Below the pieces are notes generated by a model, which worked only from the letters and a program-made list of their open reading frames with translations, was not told the origin of the DNA and did no database searches. The translations under genes were made by a program, and so were the position numbers. 64,000 bases of DNA from Novosphingobium sp. UBA6272 (GTDB taxonomy: Bacteria > Pseudomonadota > Alphaproteobacteria > Sphingomonadales > Sphingomonadaceae): contig NZ_DJUW01000033.1 in assembly GCF_002440635.1 (NCBI RefSeq), forward strand, positions 62,001 through 126,000. Direction: 5' to 3'. Every line of letters begins with the position of its first letter. Positions within the stretch are counted from its first letter, which is position 1. This document shows, piece by piece, positions 1 through 9,144 of the stretch.

Positions 1-162
1 CTTGACCGGGAGGATGACCGGTTGCAGGTCGTGACCGTGGCCGAGCTTTTCGAGCGGCCAGACAGGCCGGCTGTCCGCCTCAACCTGCCGATGGCACGCA
101 GCGATGCGGTGAAGAGCGCGGCAGCGAAGGGAGATGAGGACAAGCAGATGGACCTGCTCTGA
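1..162 (+). CDS. 3' end of an unrecognised protein (partial)
   Basis: An open frame enters the window at base 1 and ends at TGA 160-162, giving 53 C-terminal residues. They are charged and low in hydrophobic segments, include TVAELFERPDRPAV and end in KQMDLL. The frame keeps the codon use of its neighbours, so I read it as the tail of a real gene that starts upstream. The tail loosely recalls the C-termini of some DNA-modification enzymes, but that is only an impression and I assign no function. Confidence 0.45.
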   Translation, partial: LDREDDRLQVVTVAELFERPDRPAVRLNLPMARSDAVKSAAAKGDEDKQMDLL

Positions 163-530
163 GCGGACTATTTCGCTGTCCTACACCGCCCCGTCCTGTC
201 ACACTGCCGGCCCCTCTCCCGTCAGGACCGCCGATGCCCATACTTCCCACGACCCCGTCCGCCGGTTCCCGCCTCCCCGGCGACGCGCCCCAATCCGGAA
301 GTTTACACCCCCAAATCCACAAAGCCGCGCAGGGCCTGCGTTTCGGGTCGATTTGGGCCAGGTTTCACCCCTCGTTCCGTGTCCACTTGTCCGCCCAGCC
401 ACCGCGTCCCGAGCACCACATTGCACCCCCCGCCCAAATCGCGTAAGGCGCTGGAAACCGCCCCGGCCGCGCGAGTCACACTGACCCGCAACTGCCGGGG
501 CTTGGCTTTTAGCGCATAAGGAAGCTCCCC
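163..530. other. Gene-free stretch upstream of purC
   Basis: These 368 bases hold no convincing gene: short open frames on both strands lack a ribosome-binding site and look like GC-driven background. A 6-base inverted repeat (GTCCTG...CAGGAC) after the upstream stop has a long loop and no T tract, so I do not call it a terminator. The last bases carry AAGGAAG, 7 bases before the purC ATG, as its ribosome-binding site. The purC promoter should lie here but no clear -35/-10 pair stands out. Confidence 0.5.
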
Positions 531-1313
531 ATGTCCCGTCGCCGCCAGATCTACGAAGGCAAGGCCAAGATCCTTTATGAGGGTCCCGAGCCGGGCACGA
601 TCATCCAGTATTTCAAGGACGATGCCACCGCCTTCAATGCCCAGAAGAAGGGCACGATCAACGGCAAGGGCGTGATCAACAACCGGATCAGCGAATATGT
701 CTTCACCCGCCTGAACCACATCGGCATCCCGACCCACTTCATCAAGCGGCTCAATATGCGCGAGCAGCTGGTCCGGCAGGTCGAAATCGTGCCGATCGAA
801 GTGGTGGTGCGTAACGTCGCGGCCGGATCGATTTCGACCCGGCTTGGCATCCCCGAGGGCGAGCCGCTGCCGCACACCCTGATCGAATACTACTATAAGG
901 ACGACGCACTTGGCGATCCGCTGATCGCCGAAGAGCACATCGCCTGCTTTGGCTGGGCATCGAATGAGGAGATGCAGGACATCTCGGCGATGGCGATCCG
1001 GGTCAACGATTTCATGTGCGGGATGTTTGCCGCGATCAACATCCGGCTGGTCGATTTCAAGCTGGAATTCGGGCGCCTGTGGGACGGCGATTACAGCCGG
1101 ATCATCCTGGCCGACGAGATCAGCCCCGATGGCTGCCGTCTGTGGGACATGACCACCGGCGAAAAGCTCGACAAGGACCGCTTCCGCCGCGATCTGGGCG
1201 GTGAGGAAGAGGCCTATCAGGAGGTCGCCCGGCGGCTCGGCCTGCTCGAAACCGATAACGGGCCGAGCGAAGTGTTCGACCTTTCGGCGCACCGCAAGCT
1301 GCGCGGGAAGTAA
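531..1313 (+). CDS. purC: Phosphoribosylaminoimidazole-succinocarboxamide synthase
   Basis: PurC joins CAIR and aspartate, using ATP, to make SAICAR in the cytosolic de novo purine pathway. The 260-residue protein has the usual bacterial length. It opens with the nucleotide-binding strand ([15 protein letters not shown]) and carries the family signatures [18 protein letters not shown] and [14 protein letters not shown]. The ATG has AAGGAAG ahead of it. The stop overlaps the next ATG by one base (TAATG), so the DUF924 gene is translationally coupled. purS and purQ, often adjacent to purC in alphaproteobacteria, lie about 10 kb downstream. Identification is firm. Confidence 0.97.
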   Translation: MSRRRQIYEGKAKILYEGPEPGTIIQYFKDDATAFNAQKKGTINGKGVINNRISEYVFTRLNHIGIPTHFIKRLNMREQLVRQVEIVPIEVVVRNVAAGSISTRLGIPEGEPLPHTLIEYYYKDDALGDPLIAEEHIACFGWASNEEMQDISAMAIRVNDFMCGMFAAINIRLVDFKLEFGRLWDGDYSRIILADEISPDGCRLWDMTTGEKLDKDRFRRDLGGEEEAYQEVARRLGLLETDNGPSEVFDLSAHRKLRGK

Positions 1314-1867
1314 TGGCCCTGCCCGCCGCGGCAGAGATCATCGCCTTCTGGCGCGAGGCCGGACCGCCCAGGTGGTTCGCCAAGGACGACGCGTTCGATG
1401 CCGAGATTGCCCGGCGCTTTGCAGAGGCGCATCACGCCGCGGCGCGGGGTGAGCTGGCGGATTGGCAAGCCAGCGCGGAGGGCGCGCTCGCGCTACTGCT
1501 GCTGCTCGACCAGTTTCCGCGCAACCTGTGGCGCGGTTCGGCCCATGCCTTCGCCACCGATCCGCTGGCCCGCAGCCTGGCCCGCGCCGCGCTGGATGCC
1601 GGGCATGATCAGGCCGGCGATCCGGCGCTGCGGGTGTTCTTCTATCTGCCGTTCGAGCATTCGGAGAATCTGGCCGACCAGGACCTGAGCCTCGCCAAGT
1701 GTCAGGCTCTGGATGCCGAAAGCGGCAGCACCTGGAGCGAGTGGGCAGCGATGCACCGCGACATCATCTTGCGCTTTGGCCGCTTCCCGCACCGCAACGC
1801 CTGCATGGGGCGCGAAAGCACGGCGGAGGAGCTGGCGTTCCTGGCGGAGGGCGGCTTTTCGGGCTGA
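1313..1867 (+). CDS. DUF924 family protein
   Basis: A 184-residue cytosolic protein of the DUF924 family, helical and related in fold to tetratricopeptide-like proteins; no biochemical role is established. Family features visible are IIAFWREAGPPRWF near the start, LLLLDQFPRNLWRGSAHAFATD in the middle (about residues 58-79) and FFYLPFEHSE near residue 105. Its ATG shares one base with the purC stop, so the two genes are probably co-transcribed. The M16 peptidase starts 52 bases after its stop. The family call is confident; the function is unknown. Confidence 0.88.
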   Translation: MALPAAAEIIAFWREAGPPRWFAKDDAFDAEIARRFAEAHHAAARGELADWQASAEGALALLLLLDQFPRNLWRGSAHAFATDPLARSLARAALDAGHDQAGDPALRVFFYLPFEHSENLADQDLSLAKCQALDAESGSTWSEWAAMHRDIILRFGRFPHRNACMGRESTAEELAFLAEGGFSG

Positions 1868-1919
1868 CCCGCCCCGACGGGCACTTGCCCTGCGCCCCGC
1901 AATCGGCCACCAAGCCACC

Positions 1920-4793
1920 ATGCAAAACCGCAAGCTGCTGTTCGTCCTTTCGATTTCCACCCTGGCCCTCGCCGCCTGCGCCCCGCAGGTCAAACAGGTT
2001 GCCAGCACGCCGCTGCCCGAAGGGACCTGGGCCTTTGAGCAGAGTGACGTTCCGGTCGATCCCGGCTATCGCTTTGGCCGCCTGCCCAATGGAATGCGCT
2101 ATGTTATCCGCCAGAACGCCACGCCCAAGGGCACGGCGCTGGTGCGGCTGCAGATCGACGCCGGCGCCTTGGACGAAAGCGATGCCGAGCGCGGCTTTGC
2201 CCACTATGTCGAGCACATGGCCTTCAACGGATCGACCAACGTTCCCGAAGGCGAAATGGTCAAGCTGCTGGAACGGCACGGGTTGGCCTTCGGCGCCGAT
2301 ACCAATGCCTCGACCGGGTATGATCGCACCACCTACAAGCTCGACCTGCCGCGCAACGATCCCGAACTGCTCGACATCGCGCTGATGCTGATGCGCGAGA
2401 CGGCGAGCGAGCTGAGCTTTAACCCCGGTGCGGTCGATCGCGAGCGCGGGGTGGTCCAGTCGGAAATGCGCGATCGCAATTCCTATGCGCTGAAGGCCTA
2501 TCAGGACCAGATCGAGTTCCTGCTGCCCGGATCGCACCTCTCGCGGCGGCTGCCGATCGGCACGGCGGAATCGCTCGCCAATGCCAGTGCCGAGGGGCTC
2601 AAGGGCTTCTGGCAGCGCGAATATGTGCCGCAGCACGCGACGGTCTATGTGATCGGCGATTTCGATGCCGCGCTGGTCGAGCAGAAGATCAAGGATCGCT
2701 TCGGCAGCTGGAAGCCGGCCAAGGTCGATCCGATGCCGAAGGTCGGCCCGGTGACGCTGGAGGCCAAGGGGCAGGCCGATGTCTACATCGATCCGGCGCT
2801 GTCGGAACGGGTCAGCGCCAGCCGCAAGGGGGCCTATCTGGTCGAGCCGGACAGCCTTGCCCAGCGCAAGGAGAACCTGCTGCGCCAGGTCGGCTATGCG
2901 ATCATCAACCGCCGCCTGCTGCGCCGCACGCGCGAGACCGACGCCCCGTTCCGCAATGCCAGCTTCGGCACCAGCGACGTCTTCAAGGAAGGCCGCGCGA
3001 CCGAGCTTTCGATCGATACGGTCGACGGCAAGTGGCGGCGCGGGATGATCGAGGCGGCGCTCGAATATCGCCGGGCGATGACCTTCGGCTTCACCCCCGA
3101 GGAAGTGGCAGAACAGGTCGCGATCATCCGCACCGCCCATGCCAATGCCGCCAAGGGCGAGGCGACCCGCAGCAATGCCCAGCTGCTCGGCGCGGCCGAA
3201 GCGCTGGTGATCAATGAAAAGGTGCCTGACACCCCCACCAACTCGCTCGACCGGCTTGAAGCATACCTGCCCGAAGTGACGCCCGAAGCGGTCCAGGCTG
3301 CATTGAAGCGCGAGACCGTCCCGCTCGACGATCCGCTGCTGCGCTTCCAGGGCCGAACCCCGCCAGCCGGAGGCGGCAAGGGGCTGCAACAGGCCTGGGC
3401 CGAAGCGATGGCCGCACCGATCCGTCCGGCCGAGCGCAAGGTGGCGGGCAGTTTCGGCTATACCGATTTTGGCCCGGCCGGCCGGGTGGTCAGCGACACG
3501 GTCGAACCCCTGCTGGGGATCCGCACGATCCGCTTTGCCAACGGCGTGCGGCTCAACCTCAAGCGGACCGAACTCAAGCAGGACCAGGTGCTGATCCAGA
3601 TTTCAGTCGATGGCGGCAGCATGCTGGCTACGCGCGAGAACCCGCTGGCGACCCAGATGATCTCGGTCCTCGCGGTCGGCGGGCTGGGCAAGCACAGCAA
3701 GGACGAGCTCGATTCGCTGCTCGCCGGGCGGACCGTTTCGGCCAACTTTGCCGCGACCGACGAGACTTTCGTGGCGACCTCGGCCACTACCCCGCGCGAC
3801 CTGGAGTTGCAATTGCAGCTGATGACCGCGCAGGTGACCGATCCGGGTTACCGCAAGGAAGGCGAAACACTGTTCCTGCAGTCGATCAACAATCTGTTCG
3901 CCAGCCTGCGGGCGACTCCGGGTTCGGCGCTCTCGGCCGATGTCGGCGGGATCGTCTCGGATAACGATCCGCGCTTTAGCCTGGGCAAGGTCGAGGATTA
4001 CCGCAAACTGACCTTTGCCGGGCTGAAGCAGGATACTGCTGACCGCTTCCGCAACGGCGCGATCGAGATCGGGATCGTCGGCGATATCGATGAGGCCGCG
4101 ACTGTGGCAATGGTTGCCCGCACCTTTGGCGCCCTGCCCCAGCGCGAGTCCGATTTCCGCCCCTATGATGATCGCCGCGACCGCCCCTTCACCAAAGATC
4201 GCAGCCGCAAGGTGCTGCGGCACACGGGTGCCAAGGACCAGGGACTTGTCACGTTCATCTGGCCGACCCGCGACGGCGAGGATCTGAATGCCGCCTTGCA
4301 GCTCCAACTGCTCGAACGGGTTATGCGGATCGAGATTACCGACACGCTGCGCGAGAAGCTCGGCAAGGCATATTCCCCCGGCGCGAGCAGCAATGCCTCG
4401 CGGACCTGGAAGAACTACGGCACCTTCTCGATCAACGCCTCGGTCGACGTCAAGGAAGTGCCCGCGACTCGCGCGGCAATGCTCGAGACGGTCGGTACAA
4501 TGCGTGATGCGCCGGTTACTGACGACGTGCTGACCCGCGCCCGCGAGCCGCTGCTTGAAGGGCTCGACAACTTGCTCAAGTCCAACGCCGGCTGGCTCAG
4601 CTTTGTCGACCGCGCCCAGACGGAGCCCGAGCAGATGGAACGCTATGCCAAGTCGAAGGACTTGCTGAAGGCGATCACCCCAGCCGAACTTCAGGCCCTG
4701 GCGAAGACATACCTCAGCGCAGAGTCGGCGCTGGAAGTCGATGTCTTGCCCGAAGGGGTAGACGATCCGGTCACGTCCGCGCCGAAGAATTAG
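1920..4793 (+). CDS. M16 family zinc metallopeptidase, lipoprotein
   Basis: A 957-residue M16 (pitrilysin/insulinase-type) peptidase, probably periplasmic and membrane-anchored. I start at ATG 1920, although the frame is open further upstream, because this ATG begins a lipoprotein signal (LALAAC, Cys20). The inverted zinc motif HxxEH is at H95-E98-H99 (HYVEHMAFNGS), with the distal glutamate in the RERGVVQSEM segment. The length fits two M16 halves; the second half lacks HxxEH, as usual in two-domain members. Substrates are probably peptides but cannot be named. It ends close to the convergent TonB-dependent receptor. Confidence 0.92.
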   Translation: MQNRKLLFVLSISTLALAACAPQVKQVASTPLPEGTWAFEQSDVPVDPGYRFGRLPNGMRYVIRQNATPKGTALVRLQIDAGALDESDAERGFAHYVEHMAFNGSTNVPEGEMVKLLERHGLAFGADTNASTGYDRTTYKLDLPRNDPELLDIALMLMRETASELSFNPGAVDRERGVVQSEMRDRNSYALKAYQDQIEFLLPGSHLSRRLPIGTAESLANASAEGLKGFWQREYVPQHATVYVIGDFDAALVEQKIKDRFGSWKPAKVDPMPKVGPVTLEAKGQADVYIDPALSERVSASRKGAYLVEPDSLAQRKENLLRQVGYAIINRRLLRRTRETDAPFRNASFGTSDVFKEGRATELSIDTVDGKWRRGMIEAALEYRRAMTFGFTPEEVAEQVAIIRTAHANAAKGEATRSNAQLLGAAEALVINEKVPDTPTNSLDRLEAYLPEVTPEAVQAALKRETVPLDDPLLRFQGRTPPAGGGKGLQQAWAEAMAAPIRPAERKVAGSFGYTDFGPAGRVVSDTVEPLLGIRTIRFANGVRLNLKRTELKQDQVLIQISVDGGSMLATRENPLATQMISVLAVGGLGKHSKDELDSLLAGRTVSANFAATDETFVATSATTPRDLELQLQLMTAQVTDPGYRKEGETLFLQSINNLFASLRATPGSALSADVGGIVSDNDPRFSLGKVEDYRKLTFAGLKQDTADRFRNGAIEIGIVGDIDEAATVAMVARTFGALPQRESDFRPYDDRRDRPFTKDRSRKVLRHTGAKDQGLVTFIWPTRDGEDLNAALQLQLLERVMRIEITDTLREKLGKAYSPGASSNASRTWKNYGTFSINASVDVKEVPATRAAMLETVGTMRDAPVTDDVLTRAREPLLEGLDNLLKSNAGWLSFVDRAQTEPEQMERYAKSKDLLKAITPAELQALAKTYLSAESALEVDVLPEGVDDPVTSAPKN

Positions 4794-4833
4794 ACCCTCC
4801 CTCCCCTGCTGGCGCTGGCCGTTATTCCAGCGG

Positions 4834-4869
4834 AAAAAAGAAGGGGCGGAGTGCCTGGCACCCCGCCCC
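4834..4869 (-). terminator. Rho-independent terminator of the TonB-dependent receptor gene
   Basis: A GC-rich hairpin (GGGGCGGAGTGCC at 4843-4855 against GGCACCCCGCCCC at 4857-4869, one G-U pair) is followed on the minus strand by TTC and six T. It sits 28 bases beyond the receptor stop codon, between two convergent genes. Confidence 0.8.
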
Positions 4870-4896
4870 CGTTCAGGGAGGAACTGAAAAAGTCGA

Positions 4897-7551
4897 TCAG
4901 AACTTCAGCGACGCGTCGATCCCGAAGGTGCGCGGCATGTTGAAGTTGCCGTAATCACCCAGGATGCCGCTGACGCTGCCGATCTGGGTGATGTTGGGAA
5001 CACCAGCAACCGCGGTCGATTGCACCGAGGGCAGGCTGTTCGACGGATCGCGGCGATAGACCAACTGGTTGTCAAACAGGTTGCGGCTCCACAGCCCGAT
5101 GTTGAGCTTCGGGCCGCCCGACAGGTCGATGTCGATCAGCGAAAGGCGGGCGTTGACGATGAATGATTCGTCGGCCTTGGTCGCGAACTGGTCAAAGCTC
5201 TGGGTGGCCTGCGAGTAGTTCGCATCGACGTGGAACTTGACCTTGGTGTCACCCGAACCAACTGGAATTTCATAGTCGACCGAACCGCTCGCGGCGTTGC
5301 GCGGGGTATAGACGATGTAGAACTTCTGCAGCACGGTGGACGAATTGCCGGTCGGCACGCCGGCCGAGGTGAATTCGCGGTAGGTCACCGGGACCGCCGG
5401 AATATCGGTGTAAGTATAGGCGTAGGACAGGTCGAACTTGAGGCGATCGGTCGGCTTCACCGTCAGGTCGACTTCCACACCGCGGATCTTGGTCGTGCCG
5501 GGGGCATTGAAGGTAACCAGGTTGTTGAAGTTGCCGGTTGCGGTCGGCTGGATGGTCGAGAGGTCGACCTGGCTGCCCTTGCGGTCCATCATGTAGGCCG
5601 CAACATTGATCCGGGCGCGGCGGTCGAAGAAATCGGCCTTCAAGCCAACTTCATAGCTCTTCACGTCTTCCGGATCGAAAGCGCGATAGTCAGACGTACG
5701 CGAGCTGGCCCCGCCGGCGCGATAGCCGGTGGCATATTTGACATAGCCGTGGACCGAGCTGCTGAAATCGTAAGCCACAGTGGCCATCGGATTGAAGCGG
5801 TTCCACGACTTGTCGAGCGGGGTGTAGCCATTGATTGCGGCGGTGGCGGGGCTAGTGATGTAGTTCACGCCGCGCGAGAACAGCAGTTCGCCCTTTTTCT
5901 TGTCATTGGTGTAGCGCCCGCCAACGGTCACGTGCAGCGCATCGGTCGGGTTCCAGGTAAGCTGACCGTAGGCAGCATAGCTCTTCGAGAAGACCCGCGA
6001 AGCCCGGTCGATCGAGCAGCCCTGGACTGCGTTGCCCAGCGTAGGATTGGGCGCGCCCGTGCAGAACGGGATCGGCGCGAAATTGACACCGACAACCGTT
6101 GCTCCGCTCAGCACGGCAATTGCGCCCATCGAGTTCGGAGTGGCGGCATCGTCGCGAACGCGTTCGTTGAAGTAGTAGAGCCCGAGCACATAGTCGACCT
6201 GACCGATCGACCCGACGGCCTGAAGTTCCTGGCTGAACTGGCGCTGGAACAGGTCGGCGCGGCTATAGCGGCTGAACGCGCACGGAGTGGCTGCGCTGCA
6301 GGCCGCTGTAACGTTGAACACCGGAACGCGGTGCAGACCACCGGCGTTGTCGTTCTGCTCGACCTCAACCCCGCGCCATGCGGTGATCGAACGCAGTTCG
6401 AGTTCGGGGCCGAACTTCCACTTTAGGACGTTGGTGAAGCCAAAAGTCTTGTCGACCGTGAGCTTTTGCGGAACGCCGATGTCGGCCTCGCGCATCAGGG
6501 TCTGGCCATTGACCACCACCCCGGGAGTGAGCGCACGGATCGTTCCCTGGGTCCCGATGAAGTTGGTGCCCGGCGTGACGCAAGTGCTGCCGCTGGGGAT
6601 GGGAAGCGGCGCGAGGTTCGAACCACCGCCGACACAGTTGTTCGGGTTATAGTTCAGCAACTGGCTGTAATATGGCGAGTTCTCGTCATGAGCCATATCG
6701 AACGAAAAGTCGTTGGTAAGCCCTTCGAACGGCTGCCAGCGAACGGCAGCGCGCAGACCCTGGCGGTCAAACTGACCCCAACCAGCCTGACCCGGTAACG
6801 GGTTCTTGGTCACCGGACCCTGATGCGCGACAACGGCGTCGAACTTGAACGAGAAGCCAGCAATCGTCGGGATGTTCAAGTGAACCCCGGCGTTGTAGCT
6901 GCCCAAGCTTCCGAAACCGCCATCAACCCGTCCACCGAATTCGCCGGTCGGAGCCTTCGAGATGATCGAGACTGCGCCGCCTTCGGTGTTGCGGCCGAAC
7001 AGGGTGCCTTGTGGCCCCTTGAGCACTTCAACCCGCTCGACGTCGAACAGGCCGGTATTGAGGCCATGCTGGCGGCCCAGATAGACGCCATCAATGTAGA
7101 TGCCGACACCCTGTTCACGCGCGGGCTGGTTGGCGTCGAGCGGAACAATCCCGCGGATACCGACGGTCAGCGCCGACTGACGCGATTCGAACGGTGCGAC
7201 GCGCAGGCTAGGAATGCCGCCATCGGCAAGGTCCATCAGGCTCTGAACCTTGCGTTCGCGGATCGTTTCCGCGCCCATCACCGAAATCGAGATCGGGGTG
7301 CGCTGCAGGTTGGTTTCGCGCTTGGTCGCGGTTACAACGATGTCAGTCAGACCACCGCTATCCTCGTCAGCGGCGGCGGATTCGGGGCTCGGCTGGTCCT
7401 GATCGGCAGTGGCGTCGGCACTGGCGCCGTCAACCACAACACCTTCATCCGTCAGGGTGACGGCGGCCTGGGCGGCCTGGCCATTGAACAGGCCAAGCGC
7501 AACAGCGAGCGCAAGGGCGGAAGCGGACGAACGCGAAAACTGGCGGTTCAT
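4897..7551 (-). CDS. TonB-dependent outer-membrane receptor
   Basis: An 884-residue TonB-dependent receptor, importing a substrate across the outer membrane with energy from TonB-ExbBD. I prefer ATG 7551 over ATG 7569 because CAGGGA lies just upstream and a Sec signal (to about residue 30, ending QAAQA) follows at once. An acidic linker leads to a TonB box/plug start (DIVVTATKR), then plug motifs (VERVEVLKGPQGTLFGRN) and a C-terminal barrel ending in a phenylalanine (ASLKF). The acidic linker and GPQGTLFGRN fit the large sphingomonad receptor group often linked to complex organic substrates. No substrate gene lies beside it. An inverted repeat at 7694-7711 lies 143 bases upstream. Confidence 0.93.
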   Translation of the reverse strand: MNRQFSRSSASALALAVALGLFNGQAAQAAVTLTDEGVVVDGASADATADQDQPSPESAAADEDSGGLTDIVVTATKRETNLQRTPISISVMGAETIRERKVQSLMDLADGGIPSLRVAPFESRQSALTVGIRGIVPLDANQPAREQGVGIYIDGVYLGRQHGLNTGLFDVERVEVLKGPQGTLFGRNTEGGAVSIISKAPTGEFGGRVDGGFGSLGSYNAGVHLNIPTIAGFSFKFDAVVAHQGPVTKNPLPGQAGWGQFDRQGLRAAVRWQPFEGLTNDFSFDMAHDENSPYYSQLLNYNPNNCVGGGSNLAPLPIPSGSTCVTPGTNFIGTQGTIRALTPGVVVNGQTLMREADIGVPQKLTVDKTFGFTNVLKWKFGPELELRSITAWRGVEVEQNDNAGGLHRVPVFNVTAACSAATPCAFSRYSRADLFQRQFSQELQAVGSIGQVDYVLGLYYFNERVRDDAATPNSMGAIAVLSGATVVGVNFAPIPFCTGAPNPTLGNAVQGCSIDRASRVFSKSYAAYGQLTWNPTDALHVTVGGRYTNDKKKGELLFSRGVNYITSPATAAINGYTPLDKSWNRFNPMATVAYDFSSSVHGYVKYATGYRAGGASSRTSDYRAFDPEDVKSYEVGLKADFFDRRARINVAAYMMDRKGSQVDLSTIQPTATGNFNNLVTFNAPGTTKIRGVEVDLTVKPTDRLKFDLSYAYTYTDIPAVPVTYREFTSAGVPTGNSSTVLQKFYIVYTPRNAASGSVDYEIPVGSGDTKVKFHVDANYSQATQSFDQFATKADESFIVNARLSLIDIDLSGGPKLNIGLWSRNLFDNQLVYRRDPSNSLPSVQSTAVAGVPNITQIGSVSGILGDYGNFNMPRTFGIDASLKF

Positions 7552-7693
7552 GATAAATCCCTGAGTCATTGTGACATGTGTCCGATGCCGGACCAGGGAG
7601 TGAGAAGCGGCCGCGACTCACCCCCGGGATCGGCCTCAGGGCCGCCTCTAGGATTCGTCTGTGTCGCTTGTGCGTAGGTTGAGAGTCCGCAAT

Positions 7694-7711
7694 GTGTCAG
7701 CAATCTGACAC
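7694..7711. promoter_or_regulatory. Inverted repeat upstream of the TonB-dependent receptor
   Basis: GTGTCAG-CAAT-CTGACAC is a perfect 7-4-7 inverted repeat between the receptor start and the end of the small exported protein gene. The half-site GTGTCAG also occurs as the middle unit of the Pho-box-like array at 8320-8348. It could be an operator or a weak 3' hairpin; no T tract follows. Confidence 0.4.
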
Positions 7712-7733
7712 GGCGACGACCCTGGCTTTCAAC

Positions 7734-8255
7734 TCAGTCGAGCCGGGCGCTGGCAAACAGCGCCAGCCAGGCCTTGCGGGCTTCCGGGGTGAAACCGTCC
7801 TTGCTCATCGCGCCGAGCAGGAACAGCGAGGGCTTGCCTTGTACGATTCGATAGAGCGCCGACTGCGGATAGCTTGACGGGCAACCCTGCGATTGCCGTT
7901 CCAGCGTGATCGAACCTTCATCCTGCGCGATGACAGTGAACCGGCTGGGGCACTGCGCATCGGCCTGGCGCTGAAGCTCGGCCATCCAGTCAGCCGGGGC
8001 CGGAACCTTGGTATCGGGCTTGCGGGCAATGATAATCATCGCCTCGGTCCAGCTCTTGGTCGACTTGCCGCGCACGACGACCAGATCGGTCACATAGGCC
8101 GGATTCTTGTCGTTGAAGGCGATCAGGTCGGCATTGCCGCTATCAAAGGCCTCCTTCAGCGGCTGGTAGATGCGATGATCGAACACCAGCTTGTCGGCCA
8201 GCGCCGGCGTGGCAATGCCGAGCAAGGCAAGCGCAAGGAAGAGGCGTGAGCGCAT
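7734..8255 (-). CDS. Small exported protein of unknown function
   Basis: A 173-residue protein with a clear Sec signal (to about residue 20, ATPALA) and a soluble mature part, so probably periplasmic. Two cysteines (in DAQCPSR and SQGCPSS) could form a disulfide. I do not recognise the family. It is divergent from the PhoB-like regulator at 8466, and three Pho-box-like half-sites lie 65-93 bases upstream of its ATG, oriented toward it. By context it may be phosphate-controlled and may relate to the downstream receptor; both are inference. Confidence 0.75.
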   Translation of the reverse strand: MRSRLFLALALLGIATPALADKLVFDHRIYQPLKEAFDSGNADLIAFNDKNPAYVTDLVVVRGKSTKSWTEAMIIIARKPDTKVPAPADWMAELQRQADAQCPSRFTVIAQDEGSITLERQSQGCPSSYPQSALYRIVQGKPSLFLLGAMSKDGFTPEARKAWLALFASARLD

Positions 8256-8319
8256 GATGGTTCCCTCGATTTTGCTGGGAATCTATACCTTTCCAGGCCG
8301 ATCTTCACCCATTTAGATA

Positions 8320-8348
8320 TGACAATAACCTGACACTCATTTGACAGA
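8320..8348 (-). promoter_or_regulatory. Pho-box-like direct-repeat array toward the small exported protein
   Basis: Read on the minus strand: CTGTCAA, 4 bases, GTGTCAG, 4 bases, TTGTCAT. The 7+4 layout with an 11-base period is that of PhoB binding sites (half-site consensus CTGTCAT). It ends 65 bases before the ATG at 8255, suitable for activation. Confidence 0.6.
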
Positions 8349-8389
8349 CGCAGTTGTTCCGCAGGGTTCGCGGCTGACCGCAACCAACC

Positions 8390-8418
8390 TGTCATATTTG
8401 CATCACAAAACCGTCACC
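8390..8418 (+). promoter_or_regulatory. Pho-box-like array upstream of the PhoB-like regulator
   Basis: CTGTCAT, 4 bases, GCATCAC, 4 bases, CCGTCAC on the plus strand. The first unit is a perfect Pho half-site and the third is close; the middle one is weak. The same 7-4-7-4-7 spacing is used as in the opposite-facing array at 8320-8348. It lies 48 bases before ATG 8466. Confidence 0.5.
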
Positions 8419-8465
8419 TCGACACGGCATTGTCGCAACCTAGCCAGACTGATTCCGCTAGCGTT

Positions 8466-9143
8466 ATGGACAACCAGACCACCCTGCTCCTCACCTCCAC
8501 CCCGCCTGCCCTGGTCGCCGATCTGGTGCGCCGTCGTCCGGACTGGGAAATCGTGGCTCTTGAAGAAGGGCCGCCCGAAGCTCCGCTGCCCGGAAAGGTT
8601 TGGGGATTCGTCGATTGGTTGTGCCCTTCCATGTCCGGGCTCGAAATGTGCCGCAGGCTGCGTGAAGCGCCCGCCACCCGCTCTTCGCACCTGACCCTGG
8701 TGCTGGAGGATGCCAGCCCCGACGCCAAGCGCCGGGCCTTGCAGGCCGGGGCGGATGACTATCTGCCTGGGCCGCTCGATGCCGCGCGGATCGTCGAACG
8801 GGTCGAAGGCCTGGCTTCAAGCAGCGCGCCGACCCGCCACCGTCTGACCAACGGCGCGATCCTGCTCGACCGCGCGGCCTATCAGGTCCGGATCAATGGC
8901 GAGCCGGTGCCGATGCGCCCCAACGAGTTCCGTTTGCTTGCGCATTTCATGGAACATCCTGACCAGGTATTCAGCCGCACCGCGTTGATCGAACACCTCG
9001 GCAAAGACGGCGAAGCGATCGACGAACGCACGGTCGACGTCTGGGTAGGCCGCCTGCGCCGCGCACTCACCGCCAATGGCGCGCCCGATCCGCTGCGGAC
9101 CGTGCGCGCCATGGGCTATGTCATGGACAGCGCCTCCAGCTAG
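8466..9143 (+). CDS. PhoB-like winged-helix regulator with a degenerate receiver
   Basis: A 225-residue OmpR/PhoB-type DNA-binding protein. The C-terminal winged helix (about 125-222) is strongly PhoB-like: MRPNEFRLLAHFMEHPDQVFSR, DERTVDVWVGRLRRAL and RAMGYVMD. The N-terminal domain is shaped like a receiver and keeps an aspartate (D50, in FVDWLCPSMSG), but it lacks the acidic pair after strand 1 (LLLTSTP), has Glu where Thr is expected (LVLED) and Gly where the conserved Lys is expected (YLPGPLD). Classical phosphorylation switching is therefore doubtful. No histidine kinase is adjacent. A TTG start at 8430 is also possible but has no better ribosome-binding site. Confidence 0.88.
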   Translation: MDNQTTLLLTSTPPALVADLVRRRPDWEIVALEEGPPEAPLPGKVWGFVDWLCPSMSGLEMCRRLREAPATRSSHLTLVLEDASPDAKRRALQAGADDYLPGPLDAARIVERVEGLASSSAPTRHRLTNGAILLDRAAYQVRINGEPVPMRPNEFRLLAHFMEHPDQVFSRTALIEHLGKDGEAIDERTVDVWVGRLRRALTANGAPDPLRTVRAMGYVMDSASS

Positions 9144-9144
9144 C

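Noticed and set aside
303..1292. Long minus-strand open frame opposite purC
   Set aside because: It is antisense to a certain gene, has no ribosome-binding site or recognisable domains, and such frames are expected in GC-rich DNA.
1764..3389. 541-codon minus-strand frame opposite the M16 peptidase
   Set aside because: Same reason: composition-driven antisense frame with repetitive Arg/Gln/Ile-rich content and no domain.
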